Shown here piece after piece: positions 27,101 through 34,386 of a DNA stretch of 35,673 bases; position 1 is the stretch's first letter, and each line of letters starts with the position of its first letter. Source of the DNA: an uncultured Pelagibacteraceae bacterium (lineage in GTDB: Bacteria; Pseudomonadota; Alphaproteobacteria; Pelagibacterales; Pelagibacteraceae); NCBI GenBank assembly GCA_902515485.1, contig CABXUR010000007.1, forward strand, positions 1 through 35,673, written 5' to 3'. The notes beneath the pieces were generated by a model that worked only from the letters and a program-made list of their open reading frames with translations, ran no database searches and had not been told where the DNA came from. Made by a program: the position numbers and the translations under genes.

Positions 27101-27290
27101 TTTCTTGATCGATAATTGGAGCTGATGCAGACTTGTAATCAACTTTGACTTGGACTACAGGTGGTTGCAAACCATCTGGTAACTCTCTTACTGGCAGTTC
27201 AGAGTAAACAAATAAACCAAATACAATAAGAATTAAAGACATAACCCATGCTACAACAGGTCGTTTTATGCTTACTTCAGTGATGTACAT
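24162..27290 (-). CDS. RND efflux transporter, inner-membrane permease (AcrB/MexB family)
   Basis: Proton-driven export pump of 1042 residues, the standard length for the HAE1 family. The proton-relay aspartates D406-D407 are in LAIGIITDDSVIMTDAI, and the partner lysine lies in GISTKNSILIVDY in the second half. Both halves show the large periplasmic loops (SIKRPVVAWVMSLI start, PVVQVKVDYKSASAP). It begins 4 nt after its adaptor gene in the same operon. No TolC-type outer-membrane gene is in the window, so the channel must be encoded elsewhere. The substrate is unknown. The 3' end overlaps the lipoprotein gene by 11 nt. Confidence 0.95.
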   Translation of the reverse strand: MYITEVSIKRPVVAWVMSLILIVFGLFVYSELPVRELPDGLQPPVVQVKVDYKSASAPIIDQEITQVIEDVIGGAEGIKNIDSKSENGRSSIKIEFDTDIELDDAANDIRERVARIVDALPSEADAPQILKQAAGFTTTMWLSVSSLTWSDLELGDYADRYLVDAFSSVKGVGRILLGGLRELSVRVWIDPIKLAANDMTIQEVENALRNENISLPAGTLEADNIDLTINLDKSYTNIDELKFLPIKKTKDKIVRLSDVANVELGPVSEKTLFKSQSKNNLNQKTVGIGIYAKSGASTVELSNEIQKKIKEVRKTLPDSLKLDVSFNRATYVKTAIDEVYKTLAIAFVLVVIIIYLFLGNIKAVIVPAVALPVSLIASFLGIYLFDLSINIFVLLSFILAIGIITDDSVIMTDAIYRRIENGESPLIAAYNGSKQITFAIIATTLILLAVFIPLIFIKGISGTLFRETAIALSFSIVVSSFVALTLSPMLGSKFLNKKTSSGFFVRKFNVFFQGFSNFYRETLDYWLNKKKTIITFIILIIAGSVALFMYTTKELLPKEDRGVYLVIGFTDEGSSFDYTQEKAQVVEKRLLPLLQAENSPYEKFIMRVPGFGSSANSFNSFIIIALLEDWKKREKDAMTIMREAIGKIVTVPQTLAFPISPQSIRVSNYNKPVQMVILGSTYEELESIQNEVISKLRRNRGLSRIESDYNRNKPEVKLVINKNKAKDLGISTKSIGQTLETLYGGKKVTTFNKLGKEYPIILQQYLFDRKDKDSLSKLFVRSNITGELISLSNLVDLREEGSAKVLARYDRQRAVTISANINENYSLFEAIEYMENIMAEVAPTNQITWKGESEEVKETTNELYIIFTLGLLTAYLVMAATFNSFIHPFIIMLTVPLAVFGGLVFILFLNSSINIFSQIALVILIGISTKNSILIVDYTNQIRTTGKKIEDSVKEACELRFRPIMMTSISTMIAMLPLVIGNIGPGAGEASRLAVGATILGGMIISTFFTLYVTPTMYLTLAKNTKRIDSVDLELKKELSKK

Positions 27291-27294
27291 CTAT

Positions 27295-28287
27295 TTATTT
27301 TTTCTCAGTCTCAGATTTTTTAAATGGGTTTAATTTTTTTAACCAATCAAACTTATTTTTTGTTTCAGTTTTAGCTGGCTTACCTTTTTTTTTCCAACTT
27401 GAAGCTTTTTGTTTTACACCATACTTAATTGGCCTAATTTTTCCATTAGGCCTTGTTTTTTTAAGGCCTTCAGCAACTACTGTATCACCATCTTCTAGGC
27501 CAGTTTTGATTTCTACAATTCCTTTTTTTCTTAGTCCAATTTCTACTGGTACTTTTTTTACAGTATTTTCTTTATCTACTTTGTATACATAAACATTATC
27601 ACCTTCCATTATCAGACTGGTATCAAGAATACTTAATGAGTTTCTCTCATTATAATTAATAGATACTTCTAATAGTGACCCTGATAAAAGTTCGTTGTTA
27701 GGGTTATCAAGTTTAATTCTTACTGGAAGCGATCTTTTGTTTGTATCAATTCTGCTTGCAGTAGACTCTACAATTCCAGGATAATTTTTAAGAGCATTTC
27801 CAGAAAATTTTATATCTACGTTCTGACCTTTTTTTACATACGGTGCGAATGTTTCAGGTATATCTACATCAACAAAAAGAATAGATGTATCCTCTAGATT
27901 TACTATAATAGAACTTTTTGATACATCAATATCGTTGGAAAAATCTCTCTTACCAATAATGCCATCGAAAGTAGTGGTTACATTTCTATTCTTGAGTTTA
28001 GCAATCACGTCTCCAGCCTTAACTTTTGTGTTATATTTTATAGGCTCTAAAATTTCATATTTTTCAATATTGAATGATTTAATTTGTGCTGGAACTGCGG
28101 TTCCAAATGTTTCAATTGTGTTTTGAAACATTTTTTGTTCAACAACTTTTACAATTATTCCTGGAGGAGGTCTTTTACTAAATTTTTTTTTAAAATGATT
28201 ACCAATCATTGTTCTAGCAATGATTACTGCTGCAATGATAAAAAAGAATAATAATACTATTGAAATAATTTTTGTTGATCTTTTCAT
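27295..28287 (-). CDS. RND efflux periplasmic adaptor (membrane fusion protein)
   Basis: Links the RND pump to an outer-membrane channel. It has 330 residues with an N-terminal membrane anchor at about 8-27 (no lipobox), then a barrel-sandwich lipoyl-like half motif KAGDVIAKLKNRNVTTTFDGIIGKR, a beta-barrel segment KKGQNVDIKFSGNALKNYPG and a membrane-proximal domain with EIKTGLEDGDTVVAEGLKKTRPNGKIRP. The coiled-coil hairpin usually found between the two lipoyl halves appears to be absent, giving a short adaptor. The C-terminus is Lys-rich. It starts 3 nt after the sulfurtransferase stop and is followed by the pump gene after 4 nt. Confidence 0.9.
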   Translation of the reverse strand: MKRSTKIISIVLLFFFIIAAVIIARTMIGNHFKKKFSKRPPPGIIVKVVEQKMFQNTIETFGTAVPAQIKSFNIEKYEILEPIKYNTKVKAGDVIAKLKNRNVTTTFDGIIGKRDFSNDIDVSKSSIIVNLEDTSILFVDVDIPETFAPYVKKGQNVDIKFSGNALKNYPGIVESTASRIDTNKRSLPVRIKLDNPNNELLSGSLLEVSINYNERNSLSILDTSLIMEGDNVYVYKVDKENTVKKVPVEIGLRKKGIVEIKTGLEDGDTVVAEGLKKTRPNGKIRPIKYGVKQKASSWKKKGKPAKTETKNKFDWLKKLNPFKKSETEKK

Positions 28288-28290
28288 ATT

Positions 28291-29103
28291 TTAGTTTTTT
28301 CCATACTCAGACCATGAACCGTCGTAAATTGTCGGCATATATTTATCATTTATTAAGGAATAAGCTAGTGCCAATACACTTGCAGTCACTCCTGAACCAC
28401 AGGAAAATACTAAATTTTTATCTTGATTTAATTTTAATAACTCAAATTGGGTTTTAATTTTGTCTTTACTTATAAAAGTATGATCATCATTTATTAATTC
28501 GGAAAAAGGTAAACAAAAAGAATTTTTTATTGATCCACTTCTTAAACCTTTTCTAGGCTCTACAACTTTACCCTCAAATCTTTCTTTGCTTCTTGCATCA
28601 ATAACATTAAATACTTTTGTATCAATATTTTCATCAATCTGTTTTTTATTTTTAACAAGTTCTTTATTTTCTGCGCATGTATATACAGAGGTTTTGTGGA
28701 TCACCTCTTTATTATTTGTGATTTTATTTTCTTTTTTCCATTTCTTAAGTCCCCCGTCAAGAACATGAACTAGTTTTGGATCATGACCATAATAAATTAA
28801 ATTGTACCAACATCTACAGGAACTTATTACATCAGAGTTATCATAAATTACTATTTGATCAGTATTACTAATCCCTATATTGCTCATTATTTTTTCCCAT
28901 GATCTAGAGTCGGTCAACATATGTGGTAAATCAGTATCTATCTTTGAATTTTTATCTAAGTCAAAAAAAATTGCATTAGGTATGTGATCTTTTTTATATT
29001 CCTCAAAACCATTTCTTTGAGCTTGAGGCATGTGCCATGAGCAATCTATTATTTTTACATTATCAATATTCTTCCATAACCAATCTGAACTGACTAAGGA
29101 CAT
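28291..29103 (-). CDS. sseA: Rhodanese-type sulfurtransferase (3-mercaptopyruvate sulfurtransferase-like)
   Basis: Two-domain rhodanese of 270 residues that moves sulfane sulfur from 3-mercaptopyruvate or thiosulfate to an acceptor. The inactive first domain is at about 1-125 and the second at 150-270. The catalytic loop is C235-GSGVT, the form typical of mercaptopyruvate enzymes; thiosulfate enzymes more often have CRKGVT-like loops. The linker motif VIDARSKERFEG precedes it. It lies between msrA and the RND adaptor, all minus strand with gaps of 1-3 nt, so it is probably co-transcribed with both. The substrate preference is inferred from the loop only. Confidence 0.9.
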   Translation of the reverse strand: MSLVSSDWLWKNIDNVKIIDCSWHMPQAQRNGFEEYKKDHIPNAIFFDLDKNSKIDTDLPHMLTDSRSWEKIMSNIGISNTDQIVIYDNSDVISSCRCWYNLIYYGHDPKLVHVLDGGLKKWKKENKITNNKEVIHKTSVYTCAENKELVKNKKQIDENIDTKVFNVIDARSKERFEGKVVEPRKGLRSGSIKNSFCLPFSELINDDHTFISKDKIKTQFELLKLNQDKNLVFSCGSGVTASVLALAYSLINDKYMPTIYDGSWSEYGKN

Positions 29104-29104
29104 C

Positions 29105-29548
29105 TTATCTTTTTTCTAAATATTTTTGGTGATATTCTTCAGCTGGACAATAGTTTTTGACTGCTGAAATTTTAGTTACAACTTTTCCAGATAATCTTTT
29201 ATTTTCTTCATTAAATATTTTTTCTGCGATTATCTTCTGTTTATCGTTTAAGTAAAAAATTTCACTTCTATATTGTGTTCCAAAATCTGGACCTTGAGAG
29301 TTTAAAGTTGTTGGATCATGAAATTCAAAAAAATATTTTACAATTTCTTCATATGATATTATTTCAGGATCAAAATCTAACTTTACTACTTCAGCATGAT
29401 TTGTTTCACCCGTGCAAACTTCTTTATAACTAGTTTGAACGCTGTTACCACCGCAATATCCAACTTCAGTTTTAATTACTCCATCAAGTTTACTAAACTT
29501 TATTTCTGGACCCCAAAAACATCCCAATCCTAAAACTGCTATTTCCAT
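29105..29548 (-). CDS. msrA: Peptide-methionine (S)-S-oxide reductase
   Basis: Repairs methionine-S-sulfoxide in proteins and free methionine. It has 147 residues, a short form. The catalytic cysteine is C10 in LGCFWGPE. GYCGG (31-35), VCTGETNHAEVV (44-55) and PDFGTQYRSEIFY follow, and the C-terminus reads NYCPAEEYHQKYLEKR. The residue before PAEEYHQ, commonly aromatic, is C134; this or C32 could be the resolving cysteine. There is no C-terminal Cys extension. It is first in the minus-strand run with the sulfurtransferase and RND pump, divergent from a DMT transporter across 34 nt. Confidence 0.94.
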   Translation of the reverse strand: MEIAVLGLGCFWGPEIKFSKLDGVIKTEVGYCGGNSVQTSYKEVCTGETNHAEVVKLDFDPEIISYEEIVKYFFEFHDPTTLNSQGPDFGTQYRSEIFYLNDKQKIIAEKIFNEENKRLSGKVVTKISAVKNYCPAEEYHQKYLEKR

Positions 29549-29582
29549 TTATTATTCTGTAAATTAATCTATAAGTTATTCT

Positions 29583-30467
29583 ATGCTCTCTAAAAATCAA
29601 TTAGGCTTTTTGTACATGTTTATGTCCGTATGTGCATTTTCTATCATGGATTTAATCGTAAAATGGTCTGAACATTATCCATTGGGGCAAGTTTTGTTTT
29701 TTCGAGGTTTTTTTGGAGTAATTATATATTTTTTCATAATGCCAAGAGAAAGAATAAAAAATTTTTATCAAACTAAAAGATTTGGTTTACATTTTTTAAG
29801 ATGTCTTTTTGGACTAATAGCTTTAATTGCCATATTTATTGCTTTACGAAATTTACCATTAGCTACAGTTGTAAGTATTTCTTTTGCAGCTCCAATTTTT
29901 ACAACGATTTTTTCAATTTTTTTTTTAAGTGAAAAAGTAGGTTTTTACAGATGGTTGGCAGTGTTAATTGGTTTTATTGGTATTATAGTAATTACAGAGC
30001 CAGGTTTTGATTCTTTAAATATATACTACATATACCCAATAATTTTTTGTTTAGGTTTATCCTATGTTGCTATTGCGATAAGGCAATTGTCAACAACAGA
30101 GCCAGTCTGGCTAATTTCTTTATATTTTTCAGCTGCTATTACTTTAGCTAGCCTTTTTACAATACCATTTGGCTGGGTAATGCCAAATATTATAGATTTA
30201 ATATTACTTTGTATGATTGGTTTTTTAGGAGGTTTTGCAAACTTATGGCTTGGACAGTCATTTAAATTATCAGAAGTTTCGCTTGTGTCTCCACTTAAAT
30301 ACTTAGCATTAGTTTTTGGAATAATTTTTGGTTACTTCATTTGGGATGAAGTTCCAACTATAAAAACCTTGTTAGGAGCAATGTTAGTAGTTTTTTCTTC
30401 ATTAATTATTTTGAGAAGAGAGATCCATTATAAAGAAAAAATTCCATCAACAACCAGACATGAGTAA
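29583..30467 (+). CDS. DMT superfamily (EamA) transporter
   Basis: Inner-membrane transporter of 294 residues with ten predicted hydrophobic helices in two EamA repeats. The first repeat begins MFMSVCAFSIMDLIVKWSE and includes VSISFAAPIFTTIFSIFFLSEKVG. The second ends with SLVSPLKYLALVFGIIFGYFIWDEVP. This is a complete protein, unlike the truncated DMT gene at 10699-11307. The substrate is unknown; relatives export or import amino acids, nucleobase-like compounds or SAM. It overlaps alkA by 8 nt, so they share a transcript, though a functional link is not evident. Confidence 0.92.
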   Translation: MLSKNQLGFLYMFMSVCAFSIMDLIVKWSEHYPLGQVLFFRGFFGVIIYFFIMPRERIKNFYQTKRFGLHFLRCLFGLIALIAIFIALRNLPLATVVSISFAAPIFTTIFSIFFLSEKVGFYRWLAVLIGFIGIIVITEPGFDSLNIYYIYPIIFCLGLSYVAIAIRQLSTTEPVWLISLYFSAAITLASLFTIPFGWVMPNIIDLILLCMIGFLGGFANLWLGQSFKLSEVSLVSPLKYLALVFGIIFGYFIWDEVPTIKTLLGAMLVVFSSLIILRREIHYKEKIPSTTRHE

Positions 30468-31095
30468 AGTACCAAAATATTGGAGATCAGCAAAAAAGTA
30501 TTTATCTAGAAAAGATAAAGTTATGAAATATTTAATTCAAAAATATTCTGAACCATCTGAAGTTACTCTTACTTCAAGAAAAGATATTTTCTATTCATTA
30601 TGTAAAAGTATTATTGGTCAACAGATTAGTGTGGCTGCTGCTAACTCTGTATTTTCTAAATTTAAAAAAAAATGTAAAAATAAAATTAATGCTAAAACTG
30701 TTTATAAGTTAACAGTTACTCAATTAAAAAGTTGTGGATTAAGTAGACAAAAAGTAAAAGGAATTAAAAGCTTAGCCAAACAAACATTAAATAAAACATT
30801 TGATTCAAAAATTATTCCAAGAATGTCAGATGAAGAGGCAATAATATATTTATCTAAGCTTAGACAAATTGGAAGATGGTCTGCAGAAATGATTTTATTA
30901 TTTACTTACAATCGATCAAATATTTGGCCTATACAAGATATTGGTTTATTGAGAGCAATTTCTAAAAATTATAAAAAAGAATATTTACCACCAGAGAAAT
31001 ATGTGAATTTATTATACAAAAGATTTTCTCCGTATTGTTCTGTTGCAACTTGGTATTTATGGAGAAGTATAGATCCTGAACCTATTCAGTACTAA
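30460..31095 (+). CDS. alkA: DNA-3-methyladenine glycosylase II (AlkA-like, HhH-GPD)
   Basis: Base-excision repair enzyme that removes alkylated purines. It has 211 residues and consists mainly of the HhH-GPD domain, without the N-terminal domain of E. coli AlkA. The family motif SIIGQQISVAAANSVF is at 50-65. The helix-hairpin-helix LRQIGRWSAEMILLF is at 134-148, and the catalytic aspartate is D160 in WPIQDIGLLRAI. There is no iron-sulfur cysteine cluster, which argues against Nth or MutY. The start overlaps the upstream transporter by 8 nt and the stop overlaps the convergent DUF1330 gene by 14 nt. Confidence 0.93.
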   Translation: MSKVPKYWRSAKKYLSRKDKVMKYLIQKYSEPSEVTLTSRKDIFYSLCKSIIGQQISVAAANSVFSKFKKKCKNKINAKTVYKLTVTQLKSCGLSRQKVKGIKSLAKQTLNKTFDSKIIPRMSDEEAIIYLSKLRQIGRWSAEMILLFTYNRSNIWPIQDIGLLRAISKNYKKEYLPPEKYVNLLYKRFSPYCSVATWYLWRSIDPEPIQY

Positions 31096-31378
31096 ATCCT
31101 TCAACTACTTGCATATGTCTAACAGTTGTATTCCTTGCTAGATCCCAACCAGCCAAATACTCTTTAGAATTATGACATTCGATAGCTTTTTCATAACTTG
31201 GAAATTCCCACACAACTGTTCTTGAAAAATCATCTCCTTCAAATATTTCGTGTTTTCCACCTCTAATAATAGGAACTCCACCAAAGCTTTTAATAATTGG
31301 TATTGCGACTTCTGAATATTTTTTTAAATTGTCCTGATTTTCAATTTTTGTATATAAACTGATCCAATAAGCTTTCAT
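31082..31378 (-). CDS. DUF1330 family protein (copy 2 of tandem pair)
   Basis: Small protein of 98 residues with the dimeric alpha-beta barrel fold expected for DUF1330; the function is unknown. Conserved stretches are the N-terminal AYWISLYTKI, IIRGGKHEIFEG, SRTVVWEFPSYEKAIECHNSKEY and the C-terminal RHMQVVEGF. It is a clear paralogue of the next gene upstream, sharing the RGGK, RTVV-EFP-Y--AIEC-S--Y and VEG blocks. The ribosome-binding site AAAGGA is placed well before the ATG. Its 3' end overlaps alkA by 14 nt. A ligand-binding or mono-oxygenase-like role is possible from the fold only. Confidence 0.85.
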   Translation of the reverse strand: MKAYWISLYTKIENQDNLKKYSEVAIPIIKSFGGVPIIRGGKHEIFEGDDFSRTVVWEFPSYEKAIECHNSKEYLAGWDLARNTTVRHMQVVEGFSTE

Positions 31379-31404
31379 AATATATCCTTTTAATAGTATT
31401 AATA

Positions 31405-31692
31405 TTAACTACCTTCAACTATCTGATGGTGTCGCTCAGCGTGACCTGTTAGAACATTGTGAGCTTCTTTATAATCTATAGAATCATAACATTCTATAGC
31501 AGTATTATAATCAGGAAATTCTACAACGACAGTTCTTGGTGAGTTAATTCCATCATTAGTTCTACTTTTTCCACCCCTAATTATGAATTTTCCAGAAAAT
31601 TTTTCTACCGCAGGCTTAGCTTTCAAAGCATAGTCCTTCAGTTTTTCTTCATTATGAATTTTTTCATATATACATACCCAATATCCTTTCAT
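31405..31692 (-). CDS. DUF1330 family protein (copy 1 of tandem pair)
   Basis: Protein of 95 residues, upstream partner of the tandem DUF1330 pair; the function is unknown. It has KGYWVCIYEKI at the start, FIIRGGKSRTNDG in the middle, then PRTVVVEFPDYNTAIECYDSIDY and HHQIVEGS at the end. The ribosome-binding site AAAGGAG is 5 nt before the ATG. The second copy begins 26 nt after its stop, so both are likely on one transcript. The two proteins have diverged considerably outside the shared blocks, which suggests an old duplication, not a recent one. Confidence 0.86.
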   Translation of the reverse strand: MKGYWVCIYEKIHNEEKLKDYALKAKPAVEKFSGKFIIRGGKSRTNDGINSPRTVVVEFPDYNTAIECYDSIDYKEAHNVLTGHAERHHQIVEGS

Positions 31693-31735
31693 GATAACTC
31701 CTTTTTAAATTATTTTAATTATGTTAATAAATTTC

Positions 31736-32260
31736 ATGGCTGATAAATTAATTATTTCTTTCGAAGAGTATACAAGCACTGTTGAAAAATTAGCACTACA
31801 AATACATCAAAACTACACTCCATCTGTACTTGTTGGTATTATGAGAGGTGCAGCACCAATAATTGATATTTTATCCAGAATTTTTAAAGTTCCTACAGCC
31901 TATGTTGTAATTCAGAGCTATTCCGGGGAAACTGTTGAAGATCAACAAGGAGAGTTAATTTTTGCGAGAGACATGAGTGCAATTGCAAGAAATGAAGATT
32001 TCAAAAATATATTATTAGTTGATGATTTATCTGATACAGGCTTAACATTAAATAAAAGTATAGATTGGCTCAAACAATATAAGCCTATTAAAAGCCATAT
32101 AGAAGAGATTAGGACAGCATGTTTGTGGAAGAAAAAATCATCAATATTTAAACCAGATTATTGTCCAGTATTATTAGATGGTGATCCGTGGATAGTTCAA
32201 CCTTATGAATATTATGATGAAATTGATATTGATGGATTAAATAAAAAACATTTAAAATAA
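31736..32260 (+). CDS. Purine-type phosphoribosyltransferase (Gpt/Hpt-like)
   Basis: Predicted purine salvage enzyme that joins a free base with PRPP. It has 174 residues from the ATG at 31736; an ATG 15 nt upstream adds five residues and is less likely. The PRPP-binding signature is ILLVDDLSDTGLTL, preceded by GIMRGAAPIIDILSR, which matches the start of the PRTase fold. The C-terminal PDYCPVLLDGDPWIVQPYEYY with the hood tryptophan resembles xanthine/guanine enzymes. It is convergent with a BMP-family ABC uptake operon, itself probably for purine nucleosides. Which base it prefers is not certain. Confidence 0.85.
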   Translation: MADKLIISFEEYTSTVEKLALQIHQNYTPSVLVGIMRGAAPIIDILSRIFKVPTAYVVIQSYSGETVEDQQGELIFARDMSAIARNEDFKNILLVDDLSDTGLTLNKSIDWLKQYKPIKSHIEEIRTACLWKKKSSIFKPDYCPVLLDGDPWIVQPYEYYDEIDIDGLNKKHLK

Positions 32261-32288
32261 AAGGCCAGTTTAAACTGACCTTTTATTT
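32255..32288. terminator. Bidirectional intrinsic terminator
   Basis: A long hairpin between two convergent genes: AAATAAAAGG (32255-32264) pairs with CCTTTTATTT (32279-32288), then one mismatch, then the palindrome CAGTTTAAACTG (32266-32277). The A-rich and T-rich flanks give a U-tract on either strand. It includes the TAA stop of the phosphoribosyltransferase gene and lies 12 nt from the BMP gene stop. Confidence 0.85.
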
Positions 32289-32300
32289 CTTATAAAAGTA

Positions 32301-33365
32301 TTATTTTGGGATATCTCCTTCAACTCCTTTGACATATACACTCATGCCTGCCAACATTCCATCATCTGCAACTTTACCTTCTGCAACAAGTAAATTGCCT
32401 TGTTGATCATATATTGGACCCGTAAACGAGTGAGCTTTACCGGAAGCTAAGTCTTTTTGTAGTTTTTCAACTTCCTTAACTAACCCACTTCCCATTGCAG
32501 AATTATAAGGAGCCATAGCTACCATCCCTTCTTTTAATCCATGCCAGGTATCCTGTTGTTTCCATGTGCCATCTCTTGCTGCAATAGATCTTTCAACATA
32601 ATATGGTGCCCAATCATCAATTATAGATGTTAAAATTGATTTTGGTGCAAACCTTTGCATATCACTAGCTTGTCCAAAAGACCAAACACCTGCTTTCTCC
32701 GCTACTTGAACTGGTGCAGTACTGTCAGTATGTTGCATTATAATATCTGCTCCCTGATCTATTAAAGCTTGCGCTGCTTCAGACTCTTTTCCTGGATCAT
32801 ACCAAGTAAAAACCCAAACAATTTTCGTTTTAATATTGGGATTAACTTTTTGAGCTGCTAAAGTCATTGCATTTATCCCTCTTATAACCTCAGGAATTGG
32901 GAAAGATGCAATATATCCAATAACGTTTGTTTTCGTCATTTTCCCAGCCATGTGTCCTAAAAGAGTTCTGCCTTCATAAAATCTCGCAGAATATGTGGAG
33001 ACATTTGAGTGCTCTCTTTTATAACCTGTTGCGTGCTCAAATTTTACATTTGGAAAATCCTTAGCCACTTTATTGGTCGGATCCATATATCCAAAACTTG
33101 TTGTGAAAATAAGATCGTGACCAGATTGAGCTAACTGTCTAATCACTCTTTCAGCATCAGCACCTTCTGGAACACTTTCTACATAAGTAGTTTTTATTCC
33201 AGCAGCTTCAACTGCTTTTCTTCCCTCGTCATGTTGGTATGTCCAACCATGATCTCCTGTTGGACCAACATAAACAAAACCAACTTTAAATTCAGCATGT
33301 GCATTAATGCTAAATCCAAGCAAAAGTAACACAGATGCTAATAATCTTAAAAAATATTTATACAT
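32301..33365 (-). CDS. BMP-family ABC transporter substrate-binding protein
   Basis: Periplasmic binding protein of the BMP/PnrA group, 354 residues, with a signal peptide 1-24 cleaved after AHA. Family motifs: KVGFVYVGPTGDHGWTYQHDEGRKA, AQSGHDLIFTTSFGYMD, and GYIASFPIPEVIRGINAM, then IIMQHTDSTAPVQVAEKAG. BMP proteins characterised so far mostly bind purine nucleosides, and a purine ligand is likely here because of the operon type and the nearby purine phosphoribosyltransferase. It is last in the operon, 88 nt after the second permease, with its own ribosome-binding site AAAGGGG. The stop is followed by the shared terminator. Confidence 0.93.
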   Translation of the reverse strand: MYKYFLRLLASVLLLLGFSINAHAEFKVGFVYVGPTGDHGWTYQHDEGRKAVEAAGIKTTYVESVPEGADAERVIRQLAQSGHDLIFTTSFGYMDPTNKVAKDFPNVKFEHATGYKREHSNVSTYSARFYEGRTLLGHMAGKMTKTNVIGYIASFPIPEVIRGINAMTLAAQKVNPNIKTKIVWVFTWYDPGKESEAAQALIDQGADIIMQHTDSTAPVQVAEKAGVWSFGQASDMQRFAPKSILTSIIDDWAPYYVERSIAARDGTWKQQDTWHGLKEGMVAMAPYNSAMGSGLVKEVEKLQKDLASGKAHSFTGPIYDQQGNLLVAEGKVADDGMLAGMSVYVKGVEGDIPK

Positions 33366-33453
33366 TTGATTTCCCCTTTAAATTTTAAATTAGTGATTCT
33401 GTAGCCTAAACAAATTTTTTTAAAAAAAAATATTTATTTTGGAATAGCTAACA

Positions 33454-34386
33454 TCACTTTTCCTTATAGAAGATTTGCCCCAATGAAGTTGGAGTATTAA
33501 GTTTTATTTTTCTACTGTCACGAGAAATTATTACCAAAACAACAATTGTCATTATATATGGTAATGCACTTAAAAATTGAACTGGAATTCTTATTCCCAT
33601 GGCTTGCATATGTAGCTGAAGAATTGTTATACCTCCAAATATTATTGCCCCAACCAAAACTTTAAGAGGGCTCCATGTTGCAAAAACTACTAATGCTAGT
33701 GCTATCCAGCCTCTACCAGCAGTCATATTTTCAATCCACTGAGGAGTGTAAATAAGTGATAGGTAAGCTCCTCCCAAGCCACACATTGCTCCTCCATAAA
33801 GAATACAACAATATCTTACTAGCAAGACATTAATACCTTGATTTGCTGCCGATACAGGAGAATCTCCTACCGCTCTTACAATCAAGCCAATTTTAGTTTT
33901 TTTTAAAAAATAGTTGGTTCCAAAAGGAAGTAAAAACGCAAAATAAAAAACGATTGAATGTCCAAAAAAAATAGGCCCAAAGAAGGGGATTGCTTCTTTT
34001 AAATTTACAAACAACAATGGAAATTGCTTTCCAGGTATTCCCACGAAATCTTTTCCAATCATTGCAGACAAACCAATACCAAAAATGGTAAGAGCAAGTC
34101 CTGTCGCTACATGATTTGTTAATAGTGATTGAGTGAGAAATCCAAATATAAAAGATAATAATAAACCAGAAAGCATAGATCCAATTATTGCTAAAAATAA
34201 ATTGTCAGTAATTACCATTAATGCAAAACCTGAAATTGCACCTATGATCATCATTCCTTCAACACCTAAATTTAATACTCCAGATCTCTCTGTTATAAGC
34301 TCTCCCAAGGCTGCAAGTATAAGAGGAACAGAGGATGCCATAATAGCCCCAATTAGAATTCCAAGAAAATTAATATCAATATTCAT
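33454..34386 (-). CDS. ABC transporter permease (nucleoside/BMP type), second subunit
   Basis: Integral membrane permease of the branched BPD_transp_2 fold, 310 residues, with about nine hydrophobic segments. Signature stretches are ALGELITERSGVLNLGVEGMMIIGAISGF near residue 26 and VGDSPVSAANQGINVLLVRY near 174, followed by GLGGAYLSLIYTP. It forms a heterodimer with the preceding permease, whose 3' end it overlaps by 11 nt. This tight arrangement and the order ATPase-permease-permease-BMP are standard for nucleoside uptake systems. Confidence 0.94.
   Translation of the reverse strand: MNIDINFLGILIGAIMASSVPLILAALGELITERSGVLNLGVEGMMIIGAISGFALMVITDNLFLAIIGSMLSGLLLSFIFGFLTQSLLTNHVATGLALTIFGIGLSAMIGKDFVGIPGKQFPLLFVNLKEAIPFFGPIFFGHSIVFYFAFLLPFGTNYFLKKTKIGLIVRAVGDSPVSAANQGINVLLVRYCCILYGGAMCGLGGAYLSLIYTPQWIENMTAGRGWIALALVVFATWSPLKVLVGAIIFGGITILQLHMQAMGIRIPVQFLSALPYIMTIVVLVIISRDSRKIKLNTPTSLGQIFYKEK

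Noticed and set aside
33411-33440. T/A-rich run upstream of the BMP gene as a terminator
   Set aside because: Long T9-A7 stretches with no GC-containing stem; chance is likely in AT-rich DNA.
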